A stretch of 64,000 nt of DNA, taken from assembly GCA_026874595.1 (NCBI GenBank), contig CM049306.1:26341519-26405518 (forward strand), read 5' to 3'. Position 1 is the stretch's first letter. Each line of letters begins with the position of its first letter. The notes below the pieces were generated by a model. The model did not search any database and was not told the origin of the DNA. It was given only the letters and a program-made list of their open reading frames with translations. Of the stretch, positions 1 to 12,148 are shown one piece after another. Position numbers and translations under genes: made by a program. Source of the DNA: Sipunculus nudus (Eukaryota > Annelida > Sipuncula > Golfingiida > Sipunculidae).

Positions 1-299
1 AATGCCTCTGTGAGCCCTAATAATATATTGAATATTATCAAGCTTTATTAGGAAATGTTTTCTCTAGCCTTTGTATTATTTAACTGTTCCTTTAAGCTTA
101 TTAAATCAGAATTATTGAAATTGAATTATTTTAAATATTGGGTAGTCATGGAACCTATTTCAATTAAAATCAGCTGGAAAAGAATGGTTGTATCTGCAAA
201 ATAACTAAGAAAGGATGTAGGTATTAGTACCAATTTTATTGGACATGTTACAGACTAACAGATGATTGATTATGTTTCATGAATGCTGATTTTAAGCCA

Positions 300-1026
300 T
301 GGGTGGTACCACCTGTAGACAATAAGGGACATAAATTCCATGGATTTGCTTTACCGTAGATTGTTAATTGTGGAGAGAGCACTCAATCAGGAAATGTGAT
401 CAAGAGAGCACTCAATCAGGAAATGTGATCACAAAGAAGCAAGTTTTGTGTCTTGCATGATTTTAAGCATGCTGTCAAAGTGAATCTAAGTGAATTGATG
501 TATTGCCATATTATGTCTGTTGTATTTCCTGATGAACTTAACTGGTGGTGCCAACTAAAATCATTTTCGTGTGGCATCAATCCATGCATTTGCCATCTGT
601 TTGTCTTTAACATGTGATTGGTTCAATGTATCTGGCTCTAATTGTGCATGTCCCTAGATCTTGGATATATCCATCTCCTACTCAAGACAGGTGGTGCCAT
701 CTGCAATCATTTTTGCGTGGCGTTCATCATTATGTTTGCTTTGGGTGAAAATTGCTCATATCTCACGAGTGGTTCAATGTATTGGTTTGAAATTTAGTAT
801 GTCCATCCATCTTGGAGCGTAATCTTGTAGACCAGACAGGTGGCACCACCTACCTTCCTGTTTTTAGTTCACTCTGTGAACTTATGCCATGGCGCAGCGT
901 CCGCCGTCCACTGTCCACTGTCCACGGTCAACTGTCCACCGTCCACCGTCTGTTACCAAATATCTCAACAGCCAAAGCAGCTACCTTCATGAAACTTTGC
1001 AGAATTACTGATCATGGGATGGACAT
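300..1026. repeat. Diverged monomers of the GGTGGCGCCACC repeat family
   Basis: Recurring phrases such as 'ctgaaattttgcatg', 'catagatcttgg' and 'tatctcaggagtggtt' lead into variants of the palindrome GGTGGCGCCACC near 546, 691 and 838. Spacing is about 145 bp. A short run of near-identical 'ccgtccactgtccac' units lies at 900-950. No coding potential is recognised. The first 300 bases hold nothing recognisable. Confidence 0.7.
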
Positions 1027-3395
1027 GCAAAAATAAGCTTTTGGTGGCGCCACCTATGTTGACCTACTTTCTGCGGGAAGAAATGGTCTTTTCGACTTCT
1101 TTCAAGATAAGTCATAAAGTATTAATATTTTGGCCTTCATATCATAGTCAACAGTTCCTTAGAGGAAGGGGAATAATTTGAGTATAATTTCAGTCAATTC
1201 ATATTCAAAATGGCGTCTCTACTGAACTTCAAATTCTGTCGATCGCAAAATATGACAGCTTGATGTGTTTCTATACATGATGTATTGTCTGTTACCAAAT
1301 ATCTTAGAAACTGCTGCAGCCTTCAGTTTCAAATTTCACAGGAATATTGATCATGTGACTGCCAGATGATTTTGACCTCCAGGTGGCGCCACCTGTGTTG
1401 ACCTACTTTCTGCGGGAAAAAATGGTCTTTTCCACTTCTTCCAAGATAAGTCACAAAGTATTGAAATTTTGGCCTTCATATCATAGCCAACAGTTCCTTT
1501 GAGTAAGGGGAATAATTTGAGTATAAATTCAGTCAAGTCATTTTCAAGATGGCGTCGCTACAGAACTTCAAATTGTGTGGGTTGCAAAATTTAGCAACTT
1601 GATGTGTTTCCATACAGGATGTATTGTCTGTTACCAAATATTTTCGGAACTGCTGCAGCCTTCAGTTTCAAATTTCACAGGAATATTGATCATGTGACTG
1701 CCAGATGATTTTGACCTCCAGGTGGCGCCAGCTGTGTTGACCTACTTTCTGTGGGACAAAATGTTCCTTTCCACTTCTTTCAAGATATGTCACAAAGTAT
1801 TGAAATTTTGGCCTTCATATCATAGCCAACAGTTCCTTAGAGGAAGGGGAATAATTTGAGTATAAATTCAGTCAAGTCATTTTCAAGATGACGTCTCTAC
1901 AGAACTTCAAATTGTGTGGGTTGCAAAATTTAGCAACTTGATGTGTTTCCATACAGGATGTTTTGCCTGTTACCTAATATTTTCGGAACTGCTGCAGCCT
2001 TCAGTTTCAAATTTCACAGGAATATTGATCATGTGACTGCCAGATGATTTTGACCTCCAGGTGGCGCCAGCTGTGTTGACCTACTTTCTGCGGGAAAAAA
2101 TGGTCTTTTCCACTTCTTCCAAGATAAGTCACAAAGTATTGAAATTTTGACCTTCATATCATAGCCAGCAGTTCCTTAGAGGAAGGGGAATAATTTGAGT
2201 ATAAATTCAGTCAAGTCATTTTCAAGATGGCGTCTTTACGGAACTTCAAATTCTGTCGATCGCAAAATATGACAGCTTGATGTGTTTCTATACATGATGT
2301 ATTGTCTGTTACCAAATATCTTAGAAACTGCTGCAGCCTTCAGTTTCAAATTTCACAGGAATATTGATCATGTGACTTCTTAATGATTTTGACCTCCAGG
2401 TGGCGCCACTTGTGTTGACCTACTTTCTGCGGGAAAAAATGGTCTTTTCCACTTCTTCCAAGATAAGTCACAAAGTATTGAAATTTTGACCTTCATATCA
2501 TAGCCAGCAGTTCCTTAGAGGAAGGGGAATAATTTGAGTATAAATTCAGTCAAGTCATATTCAAGATGGCTTCTCTACAGAACTTCAAATTGTGTGGGTT
2601 GCAAAATTTAGCAACTTGATGTGTTTCCATACAGGATGTATTGTCTGTTACCAAATATTTTCGGAACTGCTGCAGCCTTCAGTTTCAAATTTCACAGGAA
2701 TATTGATCATGTGACTGCCAGATGATTTTGACCTCCAGGTGGCGCCAGCTGTGTTGACCTACTTTCTGTGGGACAAAATGTTCCTCTCCACTTCTTTCAA
2801 GATAAGTCATAAAGTAATAATATTTTGGCCTTCATATTATAGTCAACAGTTCCTTAGAGGAAGTGGAATAATTCTAGTATAAATTCAGTTAATTCATTTT
2901 CAAGATGGCGTCTCTATGGAACTGTGTCAATTGCAAAATTTGACAGCTTGATGTGTTTCTATAAATGATGTATTGTCTATTACTAACTATCTTAGGAACT
3001 GCATCATGTGACTGCTAAATAATTTGACCTGCAGGTGGCGCCACCTGTGTTTACCTACTTTCTACAGGTTGTAATGGTCTTTACTGCTTTTTCCAAGATA
3101 TGTCATAAAGTATAAATACTTTGGCTTTTATGTCATAGTCAACAGTTCCTTAGAGGAAGAGGAATAATTTGAGTATAAATTCAGTCAAGTGATTTTCAAG
3201 ATGGCATATCTACGGAACTTGATGTGTTTCTATACATGATGTATTGTCTGTTACCAAATATCTTAGGAACTGCTGCAGCCTTCAGTTTCAAATTTCACAG
3301 GAATATTGATCATGTGACTGCTTAATGATTTTGACCTCCAGGTGGTGCCACCTGTTTAGCTACTTTCAGCAGGCTGTAATGGTGTTTTCTGCTTT
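1027..3395. repeat. Tandem satellite, ~339-bp unit, about seven to eight copies
   Basis: The motif GGTGGCGCCA or a one-base variant recurs at about 1042, 1382, 1721, 2060, 2399, 2739, 3033 and 3341. The first five intervals are 339-340 bp and the last two are shortened to about 294 and 308 bp. Each unit carries the same order of landmarks: the palindrome, 'ctactttctgcggga', 'cagttccttagaggaagg', 'tcaagatggcgtct', 'tgctgcagccttcag' and 'aatattgatcatgtgac'. Short ORFs here are frame accidents of the repeat. Confidence 0.9.
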
Positions 3396-3579
3396 TATCC
3401 AAAATATGTCATGAAGTATTTATTTGTTATAATCCACAAAAACAGAGTCTCCTCTAGGACCCTTGGACTGATCTTTCCAAAACCTGGCATACTTGTTCCC
3501 TCACCAATGTAGTTGTAGGTAACAATGATGGAGAACCTTTCTGTGCAGTACAAACCTGGGTTTCTTTTATATAACAACC

Positions 3580-4720
3580 CACAATCTCAGGAGTGGTTCA
3601 ACATATTTAGCTGAAATTTTGCATATTCATAGATCTTGGACTCCTCAGACTTACACTCAAGACTGATGATGCCATCTGCAATTGTTTTCCCATGGCATCC
3701 CTGGTACATTTGCTGTGGGTGAAAATTGCTCATATCTCAGAAGTGGTTCAATGTATTGATCTGAAATTTGTCATGTCTATCAATCTAGGAAAGTTTTCTT
3801 GTTAACCAGACAGGTGGCGCCACCTACACTACTTTTTGCGGAGTGTCCAACTTTGCATTTGCCATCTGATCGTCTTAGTGTTTGTTCAGTGTATTGGGTT
3901 GAAATTGTGCATGTCCATAGATCTTCGTCACCTCAATCTCGTAAACAAGACTGGTGGCGCCATCTGCAATAATTTTCCTGTGATGTCCATTCATACATTT
4001 GCTTTTGGTGAAAACTGCTCATATCTCAGGAGTATTGGTCTGAAATTTGGCATGTGCAGTCATCTTGGAAAGTTTTCTCATAAACCATATAGGTGACGCC
4101 ACCTACCTTGTGCAATAGGACAGTGTCTTCTTGGAAAGGAATGAATGGTATTTTCACATTCATTTATTTTTTAATCACTTGCCAAATTGCACAGTAATTC
4201 ACAGAGTGAACATTAGACCCCTGGGTCTCTTGTTGTAGAATACCTTGATGCCCTTTCCTCAGGAGTGGTTTGCTATATTGGCCTGAAATTTTGCTTGTTC
4301 ATAGATCTCCAATACCTCCATCTCGTATTCAAGACTGGTGGTGCCATCTGCAATTGTTTTTGCGTGGTGTCTGTTATTTGAGTGTAAAAAGCACTCATAT
4401 CTCAGGAGTGGATGGATGTACATGCCTGAAATTTTGCATGCTTATCCATCTTGGATAGCTTTGTTGTAAACCAGACAGGTGACACCACTTGCTGTTCCAG
4501 TTTAATAGAATATGTTAATGCACTTTTTCTCAGTAGTGGATTGGTGTCTCAGCCTGAAATTTTGCATGGTGTATCCATCTGTAGATCTGTTTTTGGTAAC
4601 AATTGCACATATATTGAGTTTAATGGCATCAATGATGCCACAATTTTGCATTCTTGTCATGTCAGGAACGTTCAGTGATTTACCCATGCCCATACAGGAA
4701 GTAGCTTGTCGACCCGTATT
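3580..4720. repeat. Second block of diverged ~145-bp GGTGGCGCCACC-type monomers
   Basis: Variants of the palindrome occur near 3667, 3812, 3953, 4092, 4336 and 4477, preceded by 'tatctcaggagtggttcaatgtatt' style sequence. The block is older and more diverged than the 339-bp array beside it. Confidence 0.7.
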
Positions 4721-5696
4721 CTAGTTTCCTGATGAGCATGTATAACATTTAGAATTTATAATATTCAACTCATTTTCAGATTAAGTAAAAAACTTGAAAA
4801 TAAGTGATTTTTAAAAACAATTATCTACCTTTTTTTGTTTCTGGGCATTTTTTAAAAATTTCATTCATCAACCATCTTTTGTTGGAATGTAATGTTTTTC
4901 ATACCTGTTTGTCCTTTTCTGTTTGGTGCAGAGTCCATCGGCTATTTGTAGAGAAGTGTCACTATACCTGTCACTGTACATCTGTATTAATACATTCTGT
5001 CTGTGCTTAAATACAAGCAGTGTATACAAGCTGTATACAAAAAAGCTAAATAGTTGATTTTAGTGTGAGATCCTCTGATTATCAGGTAATGATTCTTGAG
5101 CTATTTTTGCTCCTTTTGATTTATTTATCCTCTTTTTACTTTTAATTTAATACTATATATTTCTTTCCTGCCTACTAATAAACTAAAATGGAACTTTTGT
5201 TTTGACAACTATACTTGATTTATATTTTATTAAATTCTTTCAGACAAAACAAAGAATTTTTAAAACATCCCACCATAGTACACCTGAAAAATGTTACAGG
5301 ACATCTGAGCAGTGATACATTGTATTACAATTTCACTCAGTGCTGCATCACTCATTAATTGAATCTTGCCTCATTATATATCTTCCTATCGTGTATCTTG
5401 TTCAATTTCAAATCCTATATGGTTTACAGCATATGGAAAGTATTGTTACTTGATAGTGTCATAAATTTCACACATAAGTACATCAATCATAATCATATTC
5501 TTTTAGACTGTGTAAAATTGTTTGGCTCAGTTTCAGGCTGAAGGCTTTCTGACTCTGGTTTATAGGAAACTTACCATTTGGTTTGTGTATTCCATTACTT
5601 GGAGGTAAAGGATAAAAGCCTGAGCTTAACCAGGGATTACATTGGATACCATACTGTTAATATATGATGATAATGTTAAAGATATGAATATTGCAG
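4721..5696. other. AT-rich non-coding stretch upstream of the first recognised FAM107 exon
   Basis: No ORF, RNA gene or repeat is recognised. Because the exon at 5697 starts in mid-codon, at least part of this stretch must be intron of the FAM107-like gene. The first coding exon was not found here. Confidence 0.5.
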
Positions 5697-5840
5697 ATGA
5701 GGATCCAGAGCCTGATTATAGTGGGAGTGAGGAAGATGGACTGGAAACACACAAAGAAAACGGGGCCTCAGATGAACTGCAGCAAATAGGAGGAATGAAA
5801 CTCAGTAGGGATGACTGGCAGAAGATTTTATCCCGAGCTG
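5697..5840 (+). CDS. FAM107: FAM107 exon, acidic EPDY-containing cassette
   Basis: The acceptor is 'attgcag' and the donor 'gtatgt'. The exon adds two bases to a split codon and ends one base into the next, so it is a phase 1-1 cassette of 144 bp that can be skipped without changing frame. It encodes [14 protein letters not shown] followed by a DDWQKIL stretch. Its opening closely resembles the opening of the next exon (GDPEPDYED), which suggests exon duplication. Confidence 0.7.
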
Positions 5841-8800
5841 GTATGTGGCCAGTGTATGGCCAGCTGTCTGTGGCCATGTTATGGCCAGCAGAATGATGTT
5901 TAACAGCATGTTGTTTATGTCTGTGTGCTTTTGTAGGGCTTGTAGAAGAACCATAAATCATGAACAATTCACATTTTGGGATTTTCATGATTAAAAGTTT
6001 AACTGCACAGCTAAATTAGCCAGATGCTTACCCACCTTAACCCAAACTAATACAGTACCTCAGCTCATTCCTTTGGATATATGCTCTGTTGAAAACTAAA
6101 TTGTTTATTGTTAACTCTGCTTTAATTAGAATGTCTATTGGGAATGTAAAAATGTTTTATTGATATACTGAAAGACTTGTTCAATCCTGTCTATTATCCA
6201 ATCCCCTGTTAACAGTGGTTAACAGTTTTTACCTTAAATCATGTACACATGTTATAAAACATTGGCACATTGTTTATTCAATTTATAAAAATTAGTTTTT
6301 CTGCTTCATATATTTTCTCTTCTAGTGTATTGTTTTAATAAAATTAATACTTTAATATGTAGCTCAACAGTGATGGATGAGTAACTTATTGGATGCTTAT
6401 CTGATTCATACATAATATTAGTGACCATACAGTACTTAAAATAAAGTGAGAAGTTGACATTCATGCTCACATTATCAGTCAAAATAGACATCCAGTTACC
6501 TTGTGGAATAAGTATAGATTATTTACACCTGCACCCATGTAAGACATTTTTTAATTATTTCTTTCCATGAAATTTGCAAAAATAGTAATTATTTAATATA
6601 AAATTTCTTGATCAGCCTTAGCTGCCCTTTTCACTTTTTATTGAGAAAAAGGCAGTAAATAGTCCATTTTGATCATGTTGATTATTTTAAATTCATTAGC
6701 CCTGTTCAGCCTTGGTCAGGTTTTCTGGTTTTGTATGTTAATTAAGAGTCATGTGGTTGTGCTGGATATGTTTATTTTTTATATTGGGATGATGATCATG
6801 ATGATATTATATTGACATCTATTAATTCCATCATACTCCTGTATTAAAGTAACCTTTATCATTTAAACATATCCATATAAGCCACTAGGAAGATGATCCT
6901 TTCCTGGTATATGGCTGGACATCATTCCAAATAAAGATCACTTTCTGTTTGTATTGTTTTGTTTTTTTGCACCATGTATTATTATGAAAGATAAAAAGTT
7001 CAGGCATGTCATATCCACAAATTTGATGATAGAAAACCAAAAATTTAGATTCATCTGTAAAAGTTAGCAAAATTAGAAGCTTGAAAATATTTTTTTGAAA
7101 TTGAATGCAAAATGTATGGTGCACTACTTAGTATTAATAAAAACTCAGAACTCAGCATTCCAGCATTTGATTACCAAAGACTACTAAGGGTTAAAAAGGA
7201 CATCTCTAGGAACCTGACCAAGCATAAAAATATTATCATATTCAAGAATATTTATGACATTCTCCTTAAAGAGCTGAGCAGTTACTTGAAAAAATAACTC
7301 AAAATTTAGCAGAGATTTTAATAAGATTTAGATAGCAAAATATGGATGGTACGGCATTAAAACGCTTTCAAAAACTTTCTCGTTTTACAGATAATGGAAT
7401 ATTCAGCGGAACCAGTCATTAATCAATCATCGATTTGGTGTGCTTTAGTATTTATTGTGGAGTGTAATTATGATGAAATTATTAAGTTTAACATGTATAG
7501 CTGTAGATTGCAAGAATAACCACTAACAAGAGCACCCCATGAGAAGTATGAACATATGTGTAGTATGAACACTCTTGTATGTGATATACAGCTGCAATAT
7601 TTGTAACAAAGTTTATTAAGGAAGTTATGTTACAAAGCATTAACAATATACAAAGAAATACTAAAAAATCAAGTTAAGTACAGTGCATAATCAATAAACC
7701 TGCATGTTTTCAGTAACCATGGTCATGTGATTATTGGGTAACTGTTTTAATTTGCGGTTTGTTATTAATCAGAGGCAGATGGTAATTTTAACCATAGGCA
7801 GACAATATGAATAGTTTTGTTTCAGATACTAACCACAACTGGGTAATATTTTACTGAGAAGTTATTAACCTAGCAGGGTAGTAGATATGGCTGTTTCTGT
7901 GGAATACCTGCACAGTAATAAACATGATTGATTTTCCGGTGCATGATCAGTATAACAAATAAAATATTAAATCATATAAGAAAACTAGCTGTGATAGTAT
8001 TTTATCAAAACCTGGAAAAATTTACAGTGGAACCCCACAATTACAACTATCTTGAGGACTGACAAAAGTGGTCATAGTTAGTGGGTGGTCATATTTTTGA
8101 AATTCTAAGTTACATATGTACATATGTACAAAGAAAAATGGTCATCATTGGGATGGTTGTCACCCTTGCGAGGTGGTCGCAAGGTGGGGTTCCACAGTAT
8201 ATGGCATTTTGAGATACCAAAGTAAATGACATCTCAGGCAAGCCATTTTTAGTAAGGCTTTCAATGACACTTAAGAAAACAAGAAAGCCAGTATAGCCTG
8301 CTTTTCTAATTAATTGGTCTCTAAGTGTAAAATTTCTCATTTTATATATATGTGAACGTCCAGGATCTGGTCCAGTCGAAATCCTGATTCAGAGTGTGGG
8401 TTGTCTACTAAATAACACCTTCATCACATACTTCTGATTAAATTAATGAAAATTCACCTTAGCTCTGCCTACTCATAAACTTGAATCTAATTTCTTTATG
8501 AACAAATTTTATTTAAGCCCTGCCAAACTTCAAATACATAATTAGTTGAACTAGTGAATATTATAAGTTGGACTAATAACTGAGATGAGTTAATGGAATA
8601 AAAGAATACTATTTATTTTTGTGGCACATCTTAACCTTTGTAAAATTTGAAATATGTTAAACTTGATGAATAGAACTTTTCTAGATTGTATAACCTACAT
8701 GCATCATGTATGTATGAAAAAAATAATAAATTCTGTATCTTAATAAAAAAAAAAACATTTTGTTAATACAAACAATTTTACATTGATTTGATATATAAAA

Positions 8801-11800
8801 AGAGCATTATTGACGTGAAGTTAGCAGGTAGATGCAGTCGTGAGCTGGATCAGGGATATGGGTAGCCATAACTGATTGGACAGGAAGTCATTCTCTTTGT
8901 TGATAATTAAAGATCAGGATTAAGACTGGACAGAATCCTGTTAGAGATATTGTCTGGACCAAATGGGAATTGGTCTAGACCAAATCCTCAATCAGGATGT
9001 GTCCAGCCTAAATCCTGATCAGGAATTTTTGTCTTGACCGATTGCTGATTGATCCAGATCAAGATCTGGGCCATGACATGTAACAGTCCTGTAACAGTCT
9101 TATATGGTTCATAGTAAAATTCATTATTGTGGACAAGTTAGAAACATGATTTCACCCATTTCTCTAATAGCCCTGCTTTCCTTTCTTTCAGGCAGATTTT
9201 TATTAATGAATTATTTTAGCATGTGGTTATTACTAATTCTTGCTCTGGTTTATTTGTAGTTGATCTTCTGTTGCTCTTCATGACTTGTCTGTATTTATTA
9301 TCTGTCTTCATGTTGTACTAAAGCCATTTCCTGCATATCATACTTAACTGACTTGTTTCTTGCAGCTAGGGCTTATTTACAGTGGTTGTAGAGTTACTTG
9401 TAAATAATATGTGTGTGCATGCAACTAACAATAATATGTTTTAATCAATAATACATTCTTGCATTTGTGATATCAGAATTTACTTTCTCTTTTTACATTT
9501 TATGCACTTTGTCTAAAAATACTGTATTACCTCGTTATTTAAGAAACAGAATATTCACCAGGACTGAGACTTAATATTCCCATGATTTCCATTAAGTTAA
9601 CATGATTTTAGTGCCAGTAATGCTTATGACCCCCATCCCATTCATATGAGAATAAAAAAAGTCAGCATATATCAAAATTAATATCTTCTTATGCAATATT
9701 TAATATTTTTCACATGGATCACTTAATAAATTTGAATTTACCTGACATCCAATTTTTTTCTGACACAATCTCCCCTATTCAAGAGTTAATTTTCAGATCC
9801 AAAGGAATCCATTTATAAAAAAAATGATGTGAGGAAAATAATGTATAGGGATATAACATAAACAAAGGTAATTTGCTGTTGCTTGATACAGTTGTATCAG
9901 ATTCCTCATTCACAATTACATTTTACATATATTATTTTTTATAGATAATTAAAACATTAATGTATCAGTATTCCAGTTCCTTTGCATAAGGCTTTGAGTA
10001 ATCTCTGTGTCACTGTGTCATTCTATCTTTGATTGTCATTATTATATGTGTATATTTTGTGACTTTAGGGAAGATCTGAGAAGATGGAATAGGTAAAACA
10101 CTGTGTTATAAATAGTGGCTGGATAGTACAAGAAGTATAATTAATTCCACTATTATGCATGGATGAAGACTTTTTGTGTTGTATTTTTTACAGAGGGGGA
10201 TCCTGAGCCTGATTATGAAGATGATGATGAAGAGGCACAAGCCGCCAGGAGGCAGCAGTATGCAGAGCGGAAGGACCAGGAGGGTTTTGTAGCTCCACAG
10301 AAACTTCTGAACCCAGTTGTAGGGTCTCGTGAACACCAGGACCTGCACCGGGAGCTTATGTGGAACAAAAAGAGGTCTGACTCTGTTATAATAATCTATG
10401 AACAGAAGTCTTCACTTTGCTGTCATTACAACTTTTCATTGATCGCCATCTTTCCATCTTCTTTGGTTCTTAGTCCCTAATATTGGTTCTTTGTCTCTGT
10501 AATCTTGGTCAACTAGGTGCCCAGCAGAACTCACCAGCTAATAGAGCCTAATAACATTGTAGGTAAATGTGAAGACAGAGGTAATTTCAAACACTGGCTC
10601 GTAAAACAAGCTTTTAAAATTTAAAAATCCAGTCCTGTAATGCTCCATAAACCTTCACCAAGCCCTATGCATTAGGGTATAACTGTTAAGCAAAAAATTG
10701 GGTAAAATATCTGAACAGAAATAAATAACTTTTTCATAATAATCTGTCACAGAATACATTCAGTTCCTGTTCTCTTGCCTGTTTCATTATTTTATAGGAA
10801 TGAACATTAAGTCTATAACCAAATCATGTAAGTGGTCAAATAGACTTGACTAAAATGAAGCTACTTTTAGCTGCATTGGTGAAATAGTAGGACTATCTGA
10901 TGTACCTGTTATCATGGTTCCTTATATAAATGGCATTAACCTTGAGGAGTGACCCATCAACTACCTTTGAGTAGTTGCTCTGTCAATTATAATTTCCATG
11001 TTCTTTTTCTGTTGTACAGGGGTATTGATGTCCTGCATCGCAAGACTGAGCTTAAGAAAGAATTAGACCGAAGGCAGACCAAGAAAAAAGATCAAGAGAG
11101 GAAAGAAGACCCCAATAATAAAACAATATTTGAAAAACTCCTGGATGAGAGGGCGGAAAAACTAAAAGTTTGTATTATTATTTGTATTAACATTATTTGA
11201 AACAGACCTATTACTCAACTGAACACTCACAAAATAAAAACATCTTTTATTAATCAGTTTGTTTTAAACCATACAGACTATCCTCTTCACAGTTTATGTC
11301 TCCCCTCCCATGGGGGAGACATATATCTGTAGTGTTTGGTTTGTGGTCATTGTCCATAGTCGCCCGTTTCATTTCTTGTAAATGCCATAAGTTTTGAACG
11401 ACTCTACATTTTTTCATGAAATTTGAAATTTAAATCATTTCTACCATCTTAAACGAGACAATTTCAGCCATTTATAATCATAGAGTACATACATCCACAT
11501 CTCTGGAGTGGTTTGATGTATTGTTTGGAAACTTCCCATGTTCATAGGTCTTGGATAGTCTTTTTCACCTACAATTAGTTTTTAGCTCTGTTCGTTGCAC
11601 TTGCTTAACCAAGTGAAGCAAAACTTGTGTGCATGGAGGTGTGAGACCTTTACGTTATGTGAGAATGTCCTATAGCTGTATAATAACACGCCAGTAGGAT
11701 AGTGTAAAGTGCATGATGGTTTACATTGCACTTTCACTCAAGTTCCAAATCTTCAGTACTTTCTTTGTATTTGCCACTTCTATACTTGAAAATAAGTGCA

Positions 11801-12148
11801 TTGCAAATTATGGTTAATGATATATTTTCAACAAGGATTATACTTTCTGTATATTTTGTTACACAGGTTCGCATCAGGGCCATTTGCCTAATTTGTATGA
11901 AAAAGCACTGTAAACTGGAAGCCTGGAAACATTTTCAATATGGCCTCTTCTAATCTTCTGTTTTACCTGTTACAGGGGCACCTTGCATTGTAGTTTTGTA
12001 TGTCCTTTGATTCACATTTAATAATAAAGTGTGTCTGTCATTGTAGCACTCAGAAAAGAAAGAGGCAGCCAAAACAGAAACTGGTGGAACAGCAGAATTT
12101 CTCAGGGTTCACTCCAAGATAAAACGACCACAGCCTGAGGGCAAATAA
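5697..12148 (+). CDS. FAM107: FAM107-family protein gene (partial, four 3' coding exons)
   Basis: Exons 5697-5840, 10194-10374, 11020-11167 and 12047-12148 join in frame with AG acceptors and GT donors, ending in TAA. The spliced product carries the FAM107 (DUF1151) signature: an EPDY segment, then [10 protein letters not shown], then [15 protein letters not shown], a Lys/Glu-rich predicted coiled coil, and a terminal [12 protein letters not shown] block. In vertebrates FAM107A (DRR1) binds F-actin and FAM107B is stress-responsive; an actin-associated role here is inferred from family. The reading frame enters 5697 in mid-codon, so one or more 5' exons lie upstream or outside the window. The gene occupies the left of the window with no overlapping neighbour; an SFI1 gene follows 24 kb downstream on the same strand. 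Confidence 0.85.
5841..10193 (+). other. FAM107 intron (4.35 kb)
   Basis: AT-rich sequence with no additional exon recognised. It contains one short TA-flanked MITE (8025-8197) and, at about 8870-9070, a stretch with repeated 'aatcctgat' / 'atcagga' words. Confidence 0.6.
8025..8197. mobile_element. 173-bp MITE, Tc1/mariner-like TA target site
   Basis: The left end CAGTGGAACCCCAC and right end GTGGGGTTCCACAG are inverted repeats with one mismatch. Both sides are flanked by TA (8023-8024 and 8198-8199). The interior holds repeated 'tggtcat' and 'ggtggtc' words and no coding sequence. It is non-autonomous. Confidence 0.75.
10194..10374 (+). CDS. FAM107: FAM107 core exon ([20 protein letters not shown])
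   Basis: The acceptor is 'ttttacag' and the donor 'gtctga'. The encoded segment runs [13 protein letters not shown], a Gln/Arg-rich linker, then [20 protein letters not shown] and [10 protein letters not shown], the most diagnostic part of the FAM107 family. The split first codon (G|AG) and last codon (AG|G) match the neighbouring exons. Confidence 0.88.
10375..12046 (+). other. FAM107 introns 10375-11019 and 11168-12046 (with exon 11020-11167 between)
   Basis: Neither intron shows further exons. The second contains, at about 11280-11580, a diverged piece of the dispersed repeat family ('tctggagtggtttgatgtatt', 'ttcataggtcttgg'). Confidence 0.55.
11020..11167 (+). CDS. FAM107: FAM107 coiled-coil exon
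   Basis: The acceptor is 'ttgtacag' and the donor 'gtttgt'. The exon encodes [19 protein letters not shown] and then a charged helix ending in [10 protein letters not shown]. After the completing base of the split Arg codon it has exactly 49 codons and ends in phase 0. Confidence 0.85.
12047..12148 (+). CDS. FAM107: FAM107 terminal coding exon
   Basis: The acceptor is 'cattgtag'. The exon encodes [14 protein letters not shown], then [18 protein letters not shown] and TAA at 12146-12148. The AEFLRV block matches the C-terminal EFVKV-type segment of FAM107 proteins. A 29-bp direct repeat ('caaataatgacactagc' at 12142, 'caaaaaatgacactagc' at 12171) starts at the stop codon; the second copy reads AAA where the first has TAA. 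Confidence 0.85.
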   Translation, partial: HSEKKEAAKTETGGTAEFLRVHSKIKRPQPEGK

